NCBI GenBank assembly: GCA_039519185.1
Contig: CM076846.1
Span: forward strand, 184,435,068-184,499,067
Source of the DNA: Astragalus membranaceus
Taxonomy: Eukaryota; Streptophyta; Magnoliopsida; Fabales; Fabaceae
Reading direction: 5' to 3'
DNA: 64,000 nt
The notes beneath the pieces were generated by a model. That model did no database searches and was not told the origin of the DNA. It was given only the letters and a program-made list of their open reading frames with translations. Shown piece after piece: positions 34,601 to 45,300 of this stretch (position 1 is its first letter; every line of letters starts with the position of its first letter). The position numbers and the translations under genes are program-made.

Positions 34601-35742
34601 TCAGGGATATACAGGACATCAGAAATTACTTGAACTATACCTCTAATCTTGAGCTTTACACTGCCTTTACCCATAGCCATTATAGTGGAGCCATTCCCCA
34701 ATTTTACAGATACTCTAAAAGACTCATCTAGATGACAAAACCATTCTTTGACACCACTCATGTGATTACTACAACCACTATCAAGGAACCAAAGCCATAC
34801 CTTATTCTTGGAGACATTCTTCACATCTGCAGAGGCCATCAAGAACAGGTCTTCATACTCCACATTTGCAGTAGCCATCAGCAAGAGTTCCTCATCATCT
34901 TCGCATTCTGCATAATTGGCGTTTTCTTCCCAATTTGGACACTCGTTTTGGTAATGTCCGTACTTGTTGCATTTGTAGCACTGTATTGACTCTTTGTTGG
35001 TGTTTCTCCCTCTTCCTCTTCCACGATTGTTCCTGCCTCTGCCCCTAAAACCTCCTCTGGTGGATGCAGTAGCTTTCAACGCCTGTTCTTCCTCATTCTT
35101 ATCTCTATTTTTCTCGTTCTTGCCTCTATATCCTTTCATTCTCAGTTCATGCACTAACAGGCTCGCTTGTAATTCATCTATGGTGAGACTTGTGGTGTCG
35201 TGTGCCTCCAAGATAGAACACACGACAGTTTCGAATCTTTCAGTCATTGTGCGAAGGATTTTTTCAACCACTCCGGTTTCGTCAATTCTGTCACCATGGG
35301 CTTGCATTTTATTCGAAATTTCAAGCGTTCTTGCTACATACTCTTCTACTCCCTCTTCGTTCTTCATCTCGAGCAATTCAAATTCCCTGCGTAGTGCTTG
35401 AAGTTGAGCTTTCTTGACCTTCGTTGTTCCTTGATGTTTGATCTTGATGGAATCCCAGATTTCTTTGGCGGTGTCCTTCTTCACGATCGTATGTATGGTT
35501 CTTCTATCAATTGCTTGATATAGGTAGTTTTTGACCTTGAAGTCTTTCAGCTTCGCGTCCTCCACCGTCTTGATCTGTTCAGGTGTTGCTCCGGCGAGGA
35601 GGGGTGGGATTCCGTTTTCCACGAGACTCCAGTATTCTTTGGATCTTAGTAGGTTCTCCATGAGTAGCGCCCAATGCTCATAGTCACCGTCGTACTTTGG
35701 AATTGCTGGTTGAATGTACGCTTTCTCGTCGTTAGGCGCCAT
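31684..35742 (-). CDS. Ty1/copia gag-pol polyprotein, uninterrupted (1352 aa)
   Basis: One continuous frame in the usual copia order. Gag covers about residues 1-250 (UBN2-type, FELLEMKNEEGVEEYV), followed by a basic RGRGRNNRGRGRGR stretch. The zinc knuckle C255-C258-H263-C268 comes next, then aspartic protease with D321SG and a GAG-pre-integrase segment (CDSCMLGKQHR, about 484-494). The integrase core has D515, D578 and E614, with PQQNGVSERKNRT. Reverse transcriptase spans about 855-1110 with YVDDL at 1034-1038. RNase H has D1198, E1239 and D1275 and ends in DIMTKPL. All catalytic residues expected for the family are present and there is no stop or frameshift. Such proteins form virus-like particles, copy the RNA and integrate the DNA. 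Transcription would start in the 35850-36069 LTR. Whether it is expressed cannot be seen. Confidence 0.95.
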   Translation of the reverse strand: MAPNDEKAYIQPAIPKYDGDYEHWALLMENLLRSKEYWSLVENGIPPLLAGATPEQIKTVEDAKLKDFKVKNYLYQAIDRRTIHTIVKKDTAKEIWDSIKIKHQGTTKVKKAQLQALRREFELLEMKNEEGVEEYVARTLEISNKMQAHGDRIDETGVVEKILRTMTERFETVVCSILEAHDTTSLTIDELQASLLVHELRMKGYRGKNEKNRDKNEEEQALKATASTRGGFRGRGRNNRGRGRGRNTNKESIQCYKCNKYGHYQNECPNWEENANYAECEDDEELLLMATANVEYEDLFLMASADVKNVSKNKVWLWFLDSGCSNHMSGVKEWFCHLDESFRVSVKLGNGSTIMAMGKGSVKLKIRGIVQVISDVLYIPELSSNLLSIGQLQEKGLGIYFEKNVCEVHHKKRGLIMHSKMTGKRVFPVSVAMIQAECYKAECQDIARLRHCRYGHLGMSGLKLLAQREMVKDLPMLDENSKVCDSCMLGKQHRESFPKGTSWRATRRLELVHSDICGPLTPESNSNKKYFITFIDDMSRKTWVYFLSAKSEALETFKRFKATVEMECGEKLACLRTDRGGEYMSTEFKEFCEEHGIKRQLTTAYSPQQNGVSERKNRTTLNMVRSMLSDREVPKEFWPEAVNWSIFLQNRSPTIAVKDMTPQESWSGKKPSVKFLRTFGCIAFAHIPEANRRKLDDRSTKCVLFGISEMSKAYRLYNPVTQKIIISRDVAFNEEEKWNWKGKEKMSDLDVEDDTEETKETETHEKITGVSDPSTSGNNSAEACNQSSDSDDDNNERTVIPDQGRIRRPPAYLNEYDTSFNVEDSDEEQVFAVFTESEDPKRFEDAVKDKKWREAMNQEMESIKRNDTWELVSLPAGAKVIGVKWIFKTKYNEKGEIDKYKARLVAKGYSQEYGIDYTEVYAPVARWDTIRTLLATAATEGWHVFQLDVKSAFLHGEIVEDVYVEQPQGYQLREARDKVYKLKRALYGLKQAPRAWYSRIDAYFLKKGFESCESEHTLYVKGSMKDKLLVVSLYVDDLIYTGNSLDLMKEFKSSMMQEFAMTDLGKMSYFLGVEVIQGSQGIFINQSKYVGEILERFGMSNCKSVGVPMVPGFKLSKQGEGTRVDATYYKQIVGSLMYATATRPDIVYSVGLISRFMEKPTELHMQAAKRILRYLKGTTNLGIMYSKPDLNELSCYTDSDYAGDLDDRRSTSGYIFLLGNAAVAWASKKQPIVTLSTTEAEFVAATLCACQAIWLRRIMKRIGHTQRGKTVILCDNSSTIKLSKNPTLHGRSKHIDVRFHFLRDLSKNEVIELIHCCTQDQLADIMTKPLKAESFQKLRRLIGICSRDQTQL

Positions 35743-35835
35743 GAACTTCGGCGAAGATTTGCAGAGATTTCCGGTGAGGAAGGAGATCGCTAACTAACTG
35801 CGGTTATTGCGATTTTCTGTTAGAGTTCAATTTTA

Positions 35836-35847
35836 GCTCTGATAGCA
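35836..35847 (-). other. tRNA-iMet-like primer-binding site of copia-B
   Basis: Reads TGCTATCAGAGC on the minus strand, two bases inside the 5' LTR, with one mismatch to the standard site. Confidence 0.8.
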
Positions 35848-35849
35848 AT

Positions 35850-36069
35850 TGTTGTAATTGAAAGATTCTAACTGTATTGATCAATGAATGATTTACACTA
35901 TATACTGCTGCATATTCACAAAGAGTTGAATAGCTAGCATCAGAAATCAGAAGCAAAGATAAAGACAAGCAGGGCCACTGCACCTACAGATGGGCCTAAA
36001 CAGAAAATAAAGGGCCAGGCCTAAAACATGGCTAAACACACCCACTATATTACTAAGTCAGCACCAACA
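35850..36069 (-). repeat. 5' LTR of copia-B (220 bp)
   Basis: Upstream of the gag start on the minus strand. It is the same length as 31421-31640 and differs at about seven positions. Confidence 0.95.
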
Positions 36070-36074
36070 CCATG

Positions 36075-37205
36075 TGTGTGTTTTATAGCTTCATACCTAA
36101 TTCCAACACCAACTTCTTGTTGTCGAGTGCCCCCGCCAACAAGAATCCAAATGCGTGTTTTACATGTCATAAAGAACAAAAAAATCATTTGCAGCCAAAA
36201 GAAATTCCATAACGATAATTGATCTAAATTTCATGGTAAAAACCTTCCTTACACCCTTTCCGGCCTCTAGGATGGCATGTGCTGAAAGCTAAATTCTCCG
36301 TTGTGCCAAGAAAAAAAGGAATATCAAAATGGCAAAAGACGCAATGAATATGCTCCCATACTTATATTCTCTAAAAAGAAAAGAGGCTGCTCCTGTTATT
36401 TTTTAAACACTATAAATAAGTGAACCATTCTTTACAAAAATATCCAAAAATTCAAAGTTCAAGAAAATGCTTTTCTCTAACCATGCAAAGGTGGAAACTC
36501 ATTTTGATTCCATTCAGTGTTAGGTGTTTCACTTGTTCAATCGCCAATTTACTGGTATTGTCTCATCAGTTGTATGTTCTACAAGTTCACAAGTTCATTT
36601 AATCCTTTTATTAAAGAGAAATGATTTTTGGATATCAACATTTGACGGCTTTCCCGATTATAATTGAAGTGGTTAACGCAGTTCAAATGGGAAATTAATG
36701 AATATACTATAGTTGTCAATTTTAGCCTAGCTCAACGAGCTTGAGCTAGCCCGATGACCCAATGTTATGGGTAGGGTTGGACTAAATAGAGGTAAAAAGA
36801 GAACTTGAGCATTTTGGCTTATCCAAATTGGCCCATGGGCCAAACTCGGTGTGTTTTTATCTTTTTTTTTACACTTTTGTTTTTTTTTGTTGCTAAAGTT
36901 GGATTGGGCTAGACCGGCCCATCCGCCTAGTGTTTTGGATTCGACTAGGCTACAAAAATACATCCCGATAGGCAACTGTGCTAGGCAGCCCAACCAGCTT
37001 TTGTGTTTTGGTCTAGTGGGCTGGGTCAGGATAGGCGGCCGAGTTTGACAACTCAAAAGTATTTTAGGTTTCAAAACTCATCAACCATCAACGCAACTTC
37101 ATTAACCACAAATTTAGACATGATTAGTCACAATTTTAAAGTGTTTAAATCTACATGTTGTTGAACAACATAGGGAGGAAATGAGAGTTACTTTTGTTAT
37201 ATTAA
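36075..37205. other. Intergenic DNA between copia-B and the split MITE
   Basis: No gene recognised. Open frames around 36727-37074 in both directions look like chance or a decayed repeat. Confidence 0.4.
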
Positions 37206-37386
37206 GGCTATTTTTTGGCAAGACACATTCGCTATCTTATAGCGGATAAGCTCATTGTAAGTGTTTGACATGACTAGCTTATAACATTATTTCTACTAGT
37301 TTATTGTGTTTTTTAAAACGCTAATTGAAGCCGTGTTTGAGCTTATAGCTTATAGCGTTTCATTTTTTCTCCCATATTTATCCTTA

Positions 37387-37395
37387 TTATTTTAA
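37387..37395. repeat. 9-bp target-site duplication, left (MULE-2)
   Basis: TTATTTTAA, identical to 39046-39054. The intact MITE copy has TTACTTTAA once at the matching place. Confidence 0.88.
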
Positions 37396-37756
37396 GGTTT
37401 AAATAGTTTTTACCCCCCTGCAAATATACCCATTATCCAGTTACCCCCCTGCAAAAAAAAAAGGTTTAAAAAACACCTTGTAAAATGTAACGTTATCCAG
37501 TTACCCCCCTGCTGTTAACTTTTCTGTTAAAAAAATGTAAAATGTAATTTTATCCAGTTACCCCCTGACGTCAGTGCCACGTGTCACCATATTACTGGGC
37601 CTCTGTGACACGTGGCACTGACATGCCACGTCAGCATCTATGTCACCACTGCCACGTGGCACTGACATGTGCCACGTCAGCAACCAATGGATGGCTGCCA
37701 CGTGGCACTGACTTGGCTAAGTGAAATATTGTGTGTTACTAAAAAAAAATCAAACT

Positions 37757-37832
37757 TTTGGCTAACAAGGGATTTGAACCCTTGACCACTTACTGATGCA
37801 AACACTTTAATACCACTAAGCCACCTACATTT
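37757..37832 (-). other. tRNA-like module in the left inverted repeat of MULE-2
   Basis: On the minus strand GGTGGCTTAGTGGTATTAAAG resembles a pol III A box, and AAGGGTTCAAATCCCTTG a B box inside a T-arm-like hairpin. The right arm has the partner at 38748-38824. No convincing complete cloverleaf, so I do not call a tRNA gene. Confidence 0.5.
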
Positions 37833-38747
37833 TCATATACATATTGCCAGCAAGAAACATATATTACATCTTTATTTTCTTCTTCTTCTTCCACAGATCT
37901 GTTTCATTTTTCTTCCAGAATCGTTTTTTCCAGAAATCGTTTTTTCTCAAATCGTTTTTTTTCAGAATCGTTTTTTCCAGAAATTGAACATGAAGATCTG
38001 TTATTGATTTCGCCGATTTCATTTGTTATTGATGTTATTACCGTAGATCGTTTTTTCCAGAAATTGAACATGAAGATCTGTTTCATTCTCCCGTCGTTTT
38101 TTCCAGAATCGTTTTTTCCAGATCTGCATTTGATGTTATTACCGCCACAACAGCCAGCCACTCATTCACGCGTTAGGGAAAACGAAATCAAGGATAAGGA
38201 AAAACGAAATCAAGGATTGAAAACGATTTAAGATTGAAAACGATTTGGGCTTTGTAGATTTAAGATTGAAAATAGGAACTTCGTTTAATCAACATTGAAA
38301 ACGAATTTGTAAACAACAAGGTGTTTGCCAGATCCAATCTTCAATCTCCAATTAAATAAAAAAAAACTGGGTAAACAACGATTTTGTAAACAACGATTTT
38401 GTAAACAATCTTCAATCTCCAAACCAAACCCATTACAAATTCGTTTTCAGATTCATGGGTTTACAGATTCCTGGGTTTACAGATTCGTGGGTTTACAAAG
38501 TCGGTGGTTTATGATGAAGATGAAGAAGAAGATACGATGAAGATGAAGATGGTTTATGAAAGTCGGTGGTTTATGATGAAGATGAAGATGAAGTCGTGGG
38601 TTTCCCTGGGTATGTTAATTTCGTTACGGAAGAGGAAGAAGAAGATACGATGAAGATAGATCTGGGCATAATTTCGTTCTAGTTTTTTTTTTTAAATTAA
38701 GTGACATTTATGTATTATATATTTGTAGATGAGTCTATATTATCAAA

Positions 38748-38824
38748 TATAATCTGGTTCAGTGGTAAGGAATGGTGTGTTCCATCAAGGGTCATGGGTT
38801 CAACTCCTAGTGTAGCCATTTTGA
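38748..38824 (+). other. tRNA-like module in the right inverted repeat of MULE-2
   Basis: CTGGTTCAGTGGTAAGGAATG (A-box-like), then ATGGGTTCAACTCCTAGTG (B-box-like). It is in inverted orientation to 37757-37832 and diverged from it. Confidence 0.5.
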
Positions 38825-39045
38825 AGATTTATTTTGATTTAACAACAGTGCCATGTGGCAGCCATCCATTGGTTGCTGACGTGGCACTGGTGACATAGGA
38901 TGCTGACGTGGCAGTCAGTGCCACGTGTCACAGAGGGGTAACTGGATAACTTTACATTTTGCAAGATTTGTTTTAAATGTTTTTTTTTGCAGGGGGGTAA
39001 CTGGATAATGAGTATATTTGCAGGAGGGTAATAACTATTTAAACC

Positions 39046-39054
39046 TTATTTTAA
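39046..39054. repeat. 9-bp target-site duplication, right (MULE-2)
   Basis: TTATTTTAA, identical to 37387-37395. Confidence 0.88.
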
Positions 39055-39389
39055 TTAATTTCATCTCCATTAAATGAAATATTCTCTCTCATTTTAGCAT
39101 TAATTACAAATATATATTTATAAGTTATTTCAACTACTAACTTTATCGAACACTTTAAATTTAATTTGCTACTTTATCTGATAACTCTTCTGCTATAAAT
39201 CCTGAAAATTATGATCGTGTGTTGCCCATAAAAAAATATTTCAAATTTGATGTGAGCCACAAGCAGGATCTCCTCCGTGGCCACCTAGTAGGCTAGTAAA
39301 ACATCAATCAGTACATACACAACACAAGCTTCCGTCATGTGATGTTATGTTATGGCTGTGGCTGTGGCCATAACTTCATTATTCTCTAA

Positions 39390-42300
39390 ATGGCCAAGTT
39401 CACGCTTACACCAGATAACTCATGCTTCTTTCCTCTAACTCACACAAAACGATCGCGGTCAAACCCCCCTTTTATTAAAACCTCGTTTCAACGTTTTCAC
39501 TTCCACTTCTCACCTCCCAAACTCACCCACAGAATAATAGTACGTAGCAGTCACCAAAATGTCAAAGAAAACGAGAGAGTATCGAAGGTTATCGCCACCG
39601 ACCTTGAAGTTGAGGAAGAGGATGTGGAGAAATTGTCTGGGAAGTGGCCACCGTGGAAGAATCTTCCCCTAAGATACAAACTCATCGCCACCACTTCCCT
39701 TGCTTTTGTTATTTGTAACATGGACAAGGTCTTTACTTTTTACAAACCTAAAACCCAAAATTGCTTTGATTGGTTTCTTAGCATTCTCATGTCTTTAATT
39801 GAATTGAATTGAATTGAATTGGGCGCAGGTGAACTTAAGTGTTGCAATTATTCCATTATCACATGAATTTGGGTGGAGCTCATCAACGGCTGGATTGGTT
39901 CAATCTTCATTCTTTTGGGGTTATGCATTGAGTCAGTTGCCTGGTGGTTGGCTTGCCAAGATTTTTGGTGGCAGGTTAGTTTCCACTTACTACCATAGGA
40001 AATACAAGTTTAGTTTCTTCCAAGTTAAATACCTCAAAAATATTTCTCTAATTTAGGAGGGCAAGGCTTATTTACAAACATTACCAAATCTAGTTAGTTA
40101 TATAAAGTAAAGGCTTATTGAAGTATTGTTGGCTGCTCTTTGCAAAATATAATGAAAACTATTAGGAAAGTTAGGGTGGAATTTAAGAGAACAAAGCATA
40201 GCAGGGGTGGCTGCTTTTGTATCCTGTCTGCATTTATATTCTGGAAGGAACAGAGCAATTCAAACCAAATTTTGGCACATATTCACTATGCAAAAGAAAA
40301 TTTTCCATTTTGATGCACCTCTTTGACAATTCTCCACTTTAATCTTGTCTCCTACTCAAAATGAATATGATGCATACCTGTAACGTGTAAAAGTTGGGAA
40401 GATTAAAGTTTTGTCCTGAATGAAATTTGGCAATCAATGGTTCAGGATTTATGGATTAAGGATGCTGATATTTGTTTGGGATAGATTTCTTTAAGCGACA
40501 ATAACTGTAAGAATAGTGTTGGGATTGGGGAAGGGGTCGGATGTTGACTTGTTACAAATTTACTACTCATGAATGTAGTGAAGTTCCATATTTGCTCACA
40601 CAGTTCTCAAGCTAAATTTTGCATCCATTATAACTTTGAATTAATATGAAATGATAAACCCATCTGGACCAACTTTGAAAAGAAGCCGATATTTGAAGGG
40701 CTTAGCAACCGATATCTCACCATGCAATTTCTTTGTAATTAGAGCTTAGGATGGATATGTCTCTCTCTGTACCGATGTATGAATTCTTATTTTCATGAAT
40801 TGGAGGCAGAATTTGAACTGTTATTCCTGAATATGAAACATCCTCTTCATGATATGTTTCTGAATTACTCGAAGCATTTTAGAAACCTGTCCTCTTTGTC
40901 CTTTAAGCCATCCCAACTAATACTTATGTTCGATACACTTTTCCTCACATTTGGCTACTTGACGAAATTATAATTATATTTATGTTCCTAGGAGAGATGC
41001 AAGACTAAACTGAGATATCTATATGATGCATTTATCCTACTATATTATTAACAAAACATTATCTAAACATTATTTATTATTGACAAATATATCCATATAT
41101 AACTTCCTTTTATAAATAAGAATCAATGGAGTAACTTATGTTGAAGTCTTAAAGAAAGGGATAGTAATCAAACAATCATCTCATTCAGAACTGGCACTAA
41201 ACATTTCAGTTTGTCTTTTGGGTTTATGATGTTACACCGTTGTCGTTCTGTTTCAGAAAAGTTCTTGAGGTTGGAGTACTGGTATGGTCAGTGGCTACAG
41301 CTCTTGTTCCTTTTCTTGCTGGATATTTGCCCGGCTTACTATTGACAAGGATTTTGGTCAGTAGTTTCCTTTTAGCTTTCCCCCCTTTAATATATCATTT
41401 TTTTCTCACTTTGCATAACTAATATCTGCTTATGTGGCCATTATATCTCTCATGCTAGAACTTCACACTATTCTGTCATGTAATATTTTTGTATGTATCT
41501 ATCTCTTCATAAATGTTCAAAAATTTTAGTAGGACCCCATCTAGACAGATTTCAAATGATAGGGTTGAGTTAAACTGTAACGTTCTCCACTTATGTGCAT
41601 GAATCCTTGATTGGTCTCACAGGATGTCGTGGTTTTATTGCATTTATCTTTCAACTTATGTGCATGAATCTATAATTTGTATCTATCTACTGCAGGTAGT
41701 GCTATTTGGTTTTCTTTACGTAAACTTACTGTTATTCAATATAAATTCTGGTTGCTTTTCATATTTTTTCAAGACTATTAAGTACTTTTCTTCCATTGCA
41801 TATTTAGGTTGGGATAGGTGAAGGTGTTTCACCATCTGCTGCTACTGATCTCATTGCCAGGCATGTAAACATCCAAATACGTATTTGGTTCAATATGATG
41901 TTTTGTTGATTTGCATTTTTTTACTTACCTTCTTACTTTTCCAGTCAGCACATTGATTATTGTCCGTTTTGCTATAATAATTTAACAATTTTAGTGTCTT
42001 GCCTAAAAGTTCTGGTGGAAACTCTAACTTTTCTATTGAATATAATAATCCAAAGCAAAACAAAGATGCAGAACACTAAAAAGAATTGTTCGGAGCTGGA
42101 AAAAAAATCTGAATCTCTTCACTCACTAGCCATCTCCCTCCCTCCCAAAATGGATAAGGAAATATTGCTTTAGGAGTATAGGGTTAGTTCCTAGGGGAGC
42201 ACACTGTTTTCTCCTTATTAAGAATAAGAATATATTGAATCAATATGAAGTCTTCATGCTAACTGTGCGAAAGGAGAAAATTCATGTTTTGATAAAATCC

Positions 42301-45300
42301 AACTTCTAAGTGAAATTGTTGGCTCCTGCCTCAGCCAACTATTTATCGAGTTGAAGTTAAGTTTGCGTATTTGTGTTTATATACAATCCTAGTCCGGTCT
42401 TTCAAGTTGTAAGTCCTTGACAAATAACATATGTTTGTTCTGCCAGTTTTAAATAATTAATAGTCTTTACCCTTTTGAGTGATAAGGTTCATCACCATTG
42501 CAGGTCAATACCATTGGAAGAGCGCTCACGTGCCGTAGCATTTGTATTTGGTGGTTTGAGTGTTGGAAGTGTTATGGGGTATGCATTTTGTAGTAGTTGG
42601 ATATAAATGGAAACAAGAATGACTGCATAACGTAATTTATTTGTTCGTCATCTAATCTCAATTTCAACATCGTAATATCTGTCAGGCTTCTTTTCGCTCC
42701 TCCCCTCATCCAAAATATTGGTTGGGAATCAGTATTCTATATATTTGGTCTATTGGGGATTGCTTGGTAAGTAGAAATTACTACTCTCCTATTGTTTTCC
42801 AGATCCCTACCTACTAGTTCAAATAGTAAATTTCTCCAAAAGCATCTTGCGCTGCAAATACGATAATTTTATTATGACTTATGTTATTGCCACGAACTTT
42901 GAAGGTTTTTGGGGTTTCAATTTCTGGAAGGAGGTGAAACTCGGTTAACTGTGGAATCTCTTCCATGTAAGCACTTAATCTATTTTAATTTTTTTACTCT
43001 TCATTAATTGAGATAAAAACATATTATTGTTGAATGAATGGTGACAAATGATGCCTTTCTATTTGGAGAAGTTTTACAATCTTTTAGGCTTTATGGGATG
43101 CTGGAGTTGAAACTTATCGAGTGATGCCTCTAATTTATAATCCATTCTGTTGCAATAATTAATGTTCAGCACTCTGATGTTTTTTCAGCATATAAGTGGG
43201 TAGTCCCCATGATCTGTACTTTGATTTAGGAATTGATAAGTTATAAATAAAGATAGCATCTGTTCCTAGCTTACTGCCATTCTTCATATGTTATGTGTTG
43301 AAGGTTGCCTGAGTACCAGGCTTTCGTTCTCTTGTTTACTTATTTTGAGCCTTGTGGTTTAATTGGTTGTTATTCACTATTGACTTTGGTTGTCCTCAGC
43401 AGCCCAGGGTAACACGATACAATCATGGAAAACATCTCTAAAAGAATTGAATGCCTCTTTGAAGGTATGGGTAAAAATTTTACGACAGTTTTGAAGCTTA
43501 ATCCTTTGTGTATTCTTGGGAAAAGGAGGAGGAGGAGAGGAGGATACTTGACTATTCTGCTTATGGCTGGGATATAACCAATTGGCAGTGTTATTTATTA
43601 AAGATAACATCTTTATCTCTTATTTAGGATTTATCTTTTATTAGGGATTCAAATTATAATAAATTTTTTAGTCAATAAAAATTATAATCAGATTTAAATA
43701 TAAATTTATAGGATCTGGGATGAATTCCATAGAGTAATTCCAAGTATTCTTAAGAATTGAAGTGTTAGATATCATTTCATTTGGCATGATGTTACCCTAA
43801 TATCTCGTTTTTTTAGCTTAAAAAATAGCAGGAGTCCTTTTTACCCATGTATGTTTGTGTGTCTGTGTGTAATGACTTGCACTCGGCTAGATCCTTTTTT
43901 TAGTGAATACTTTTCTGACTAACTGAATAGGCTCGTGTCAATTCTTCCTTCTCTTACGGTCATATGAAATTTCGAGTTTTTGAGATTTGTCACTCCCCGT
44001 GATCTTCTATATTCAATGGAATTTTGCCTCATTTCACTTTCTTAAATATAGGATGTACCATGGAAGGCCTTTTTCCAAAGTCGTGCTGTATGGGCAATGA
44101 TTTATACTCATTTTTGTGGTAGCTGGGGTCACTATACCTGCCTCTCATGGTTTCCCACATTTTTTAGGTACCCTGTGAGCATTTAATACTTTACCTGTTT
44201 TCTATTTTTTATCTTTCATTGCATCCCAGTTATCAGGGAGTTACTTGAAACCTTATACACTAATTTGATTCTTTCAATTTATTGATTTTCATTTTAACAA
44301 TTACTTATTGATAACATACTTTTAGGTACAGAAATTTAATTAAATTATCATATCATTGATATGAAATAAAGAAGGCGGATTCAACTTTTCTCTACTTAAG
44401 TAACATAAATACATAAGCTGGAATTGGACTTCTTTTATTCAATTTAAACTATAAGCATTCTGAGCCAATTTTTAATATGAAATTTGTTTGACTTTGATAT
44501 TGAGCCCTGTTGCTTATGCAATACAATATTTGTATCCTTGATGCTCCTTTTGTGTCATATCCTCCATGTTTAATTTTTATTACTGTTGAAGTTCCACGTC
44601 GACTAGAGATATGTCTTACCTTAAGTAATCCTTATAAGTCTTGAGCAATCTTTACCTTACAAGCCGGTTTTGTGGGGGTGAGTTAGGTCCTAAGTCCAAA
44701 TTTAAGATGATATCAGAACCTATCCGAGATCTGTTATTGGGCCAAGATACCTATTATTCCATCCATTTGTCCACGCTTCAGTTGTCCAGTCTTGGGTGTG
44801 AAGGGGTGTGTTAAGATCCCTGTTATTCCACCCACACCAGTCCACGCTTCAGATGTCCAGTCCTGAGCATGAGGGGGTGTGTTGAAGTCCCACATCGACT
44901 AGAGATATGGCGGCATAAGTAATCTTTATAAGGCTTGGCTAGTCCTTACCTTATAAGTCGGTTTTGTGGGGATGAGTTAGGCCTTGATCCCAAATTTAAG
45001 AATTACTTTTGGATAACAATTATTAAAATAATTACAAATAATTTATAACTAAGGTTTGCCCATTAGGTCATGCAAATAAAGAATACTAGCTTCTATAGTT
45101 ATTTTGCTTAAGTTAAGTTCTTTATAGTTTCTCCTTTGTTGCTTAAGATGAACCAATTTCCACTAAACAATTTTCTAATATGAAAGAAGTTGATTTAAGA
45201 ATTTTATGGTGCCTAACAGTTTTAACATATTTATGCATGAAATTTGAACTTACAGTTGCAGCTGCCTGAACTTTGGAAAACCTCTATCTTGCCTTGGAAG

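Larger units (their letters stand above)
31421..36069 (-). mobile_element. Complete Ty1/copia retrotransposon with intact polyprotein (copia-B)
   Basis: Two LTRs of exactly 220 bp (31421-31640 and 35850-36069) start TGTTGTAATTG and end AGCACCAACA. The 5-bp duplication CCATG lies at 31416-31420 and 36070-36074. On the minus strand a primer site TGCTATCAGAGC (one mismatch to the tRNA-iMet site) is at 35836-35847, and a polypurine tract lies at 31641-31653. The LTRs differ at about 7 of 220 positions by eye. The 4.65-kb size with one long frame suggests an element that was autonomous recently. Confidence 0.95.
37396..39045. mobile_element. Mutator-like non-autonomous element (MULE-2) with very long inverted repeats
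   Basis: Left end GGTTTAAATAGTTTTTACCCCC; right end reversed GGTTTAAATAGTTATTACCC. The 9-bp duplication TTATTTTAA lies at 37387-37395 and 39046-39054. The inverted repeats go on for roughly 400 bp, through CCAGTTACCCC blocks, a set of GCCACGTGGCACTGAC/TGCCACGTCAGC units, AACCAATGGATGGCTGCCAC and a tRNA-like module. The middle (37880-38690) is rich in CGTTTTTTCCAGAA, AACGATTTTGTAA and GATGAAGATGAAGA repeats. No transposase frame. Same family group as 2334-3600 by end motif. Confidence 0.9.
37206..39203. mobile_element. hAT-like MITE split by MULE-2
   Basis: The outer parts, 37206-37395 and 39046-about 39203, align along their length with the intact copy at 59228-59666: GCGGATAAGCTCATTGTA, AAAACGCTAATTGAAGCC, GAGCTTATAGCTTATAGCG and CTTTAAATTTAATTTGCTA each have a counterpart there. 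The left terminus GGCTATTTTTTGGCAAG corresponds to GGCTCTATTTGACAAG. The right terminus is decayed. The 1650-bp Mutator-like element lies in the middle. Confidence 0.75.

Noticed and set aside
33041..35401. Plus-strand frames of up to 142 codons across copia-B
   Set aside because: Antisense shadows of the intact polyprotein.
36727..37074. 115-codon minus-strand frame
   Set aside because: No family features, an open antisense frame at the same place, and intergenic base composition.
37757..38824. tRNA genes
   Set aside because: The A- and B-box-like motifs are present but the arms do not form a full cloverleaf, and the modules are part of MULE-2's inverted repeats.
41861..41870. A normal GT donor at 41865 for intron 4 of the transporter
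   Set aside because: It would add four bases and put exon 5 out of frame, losing the conserved ARSIPLEERSRA.
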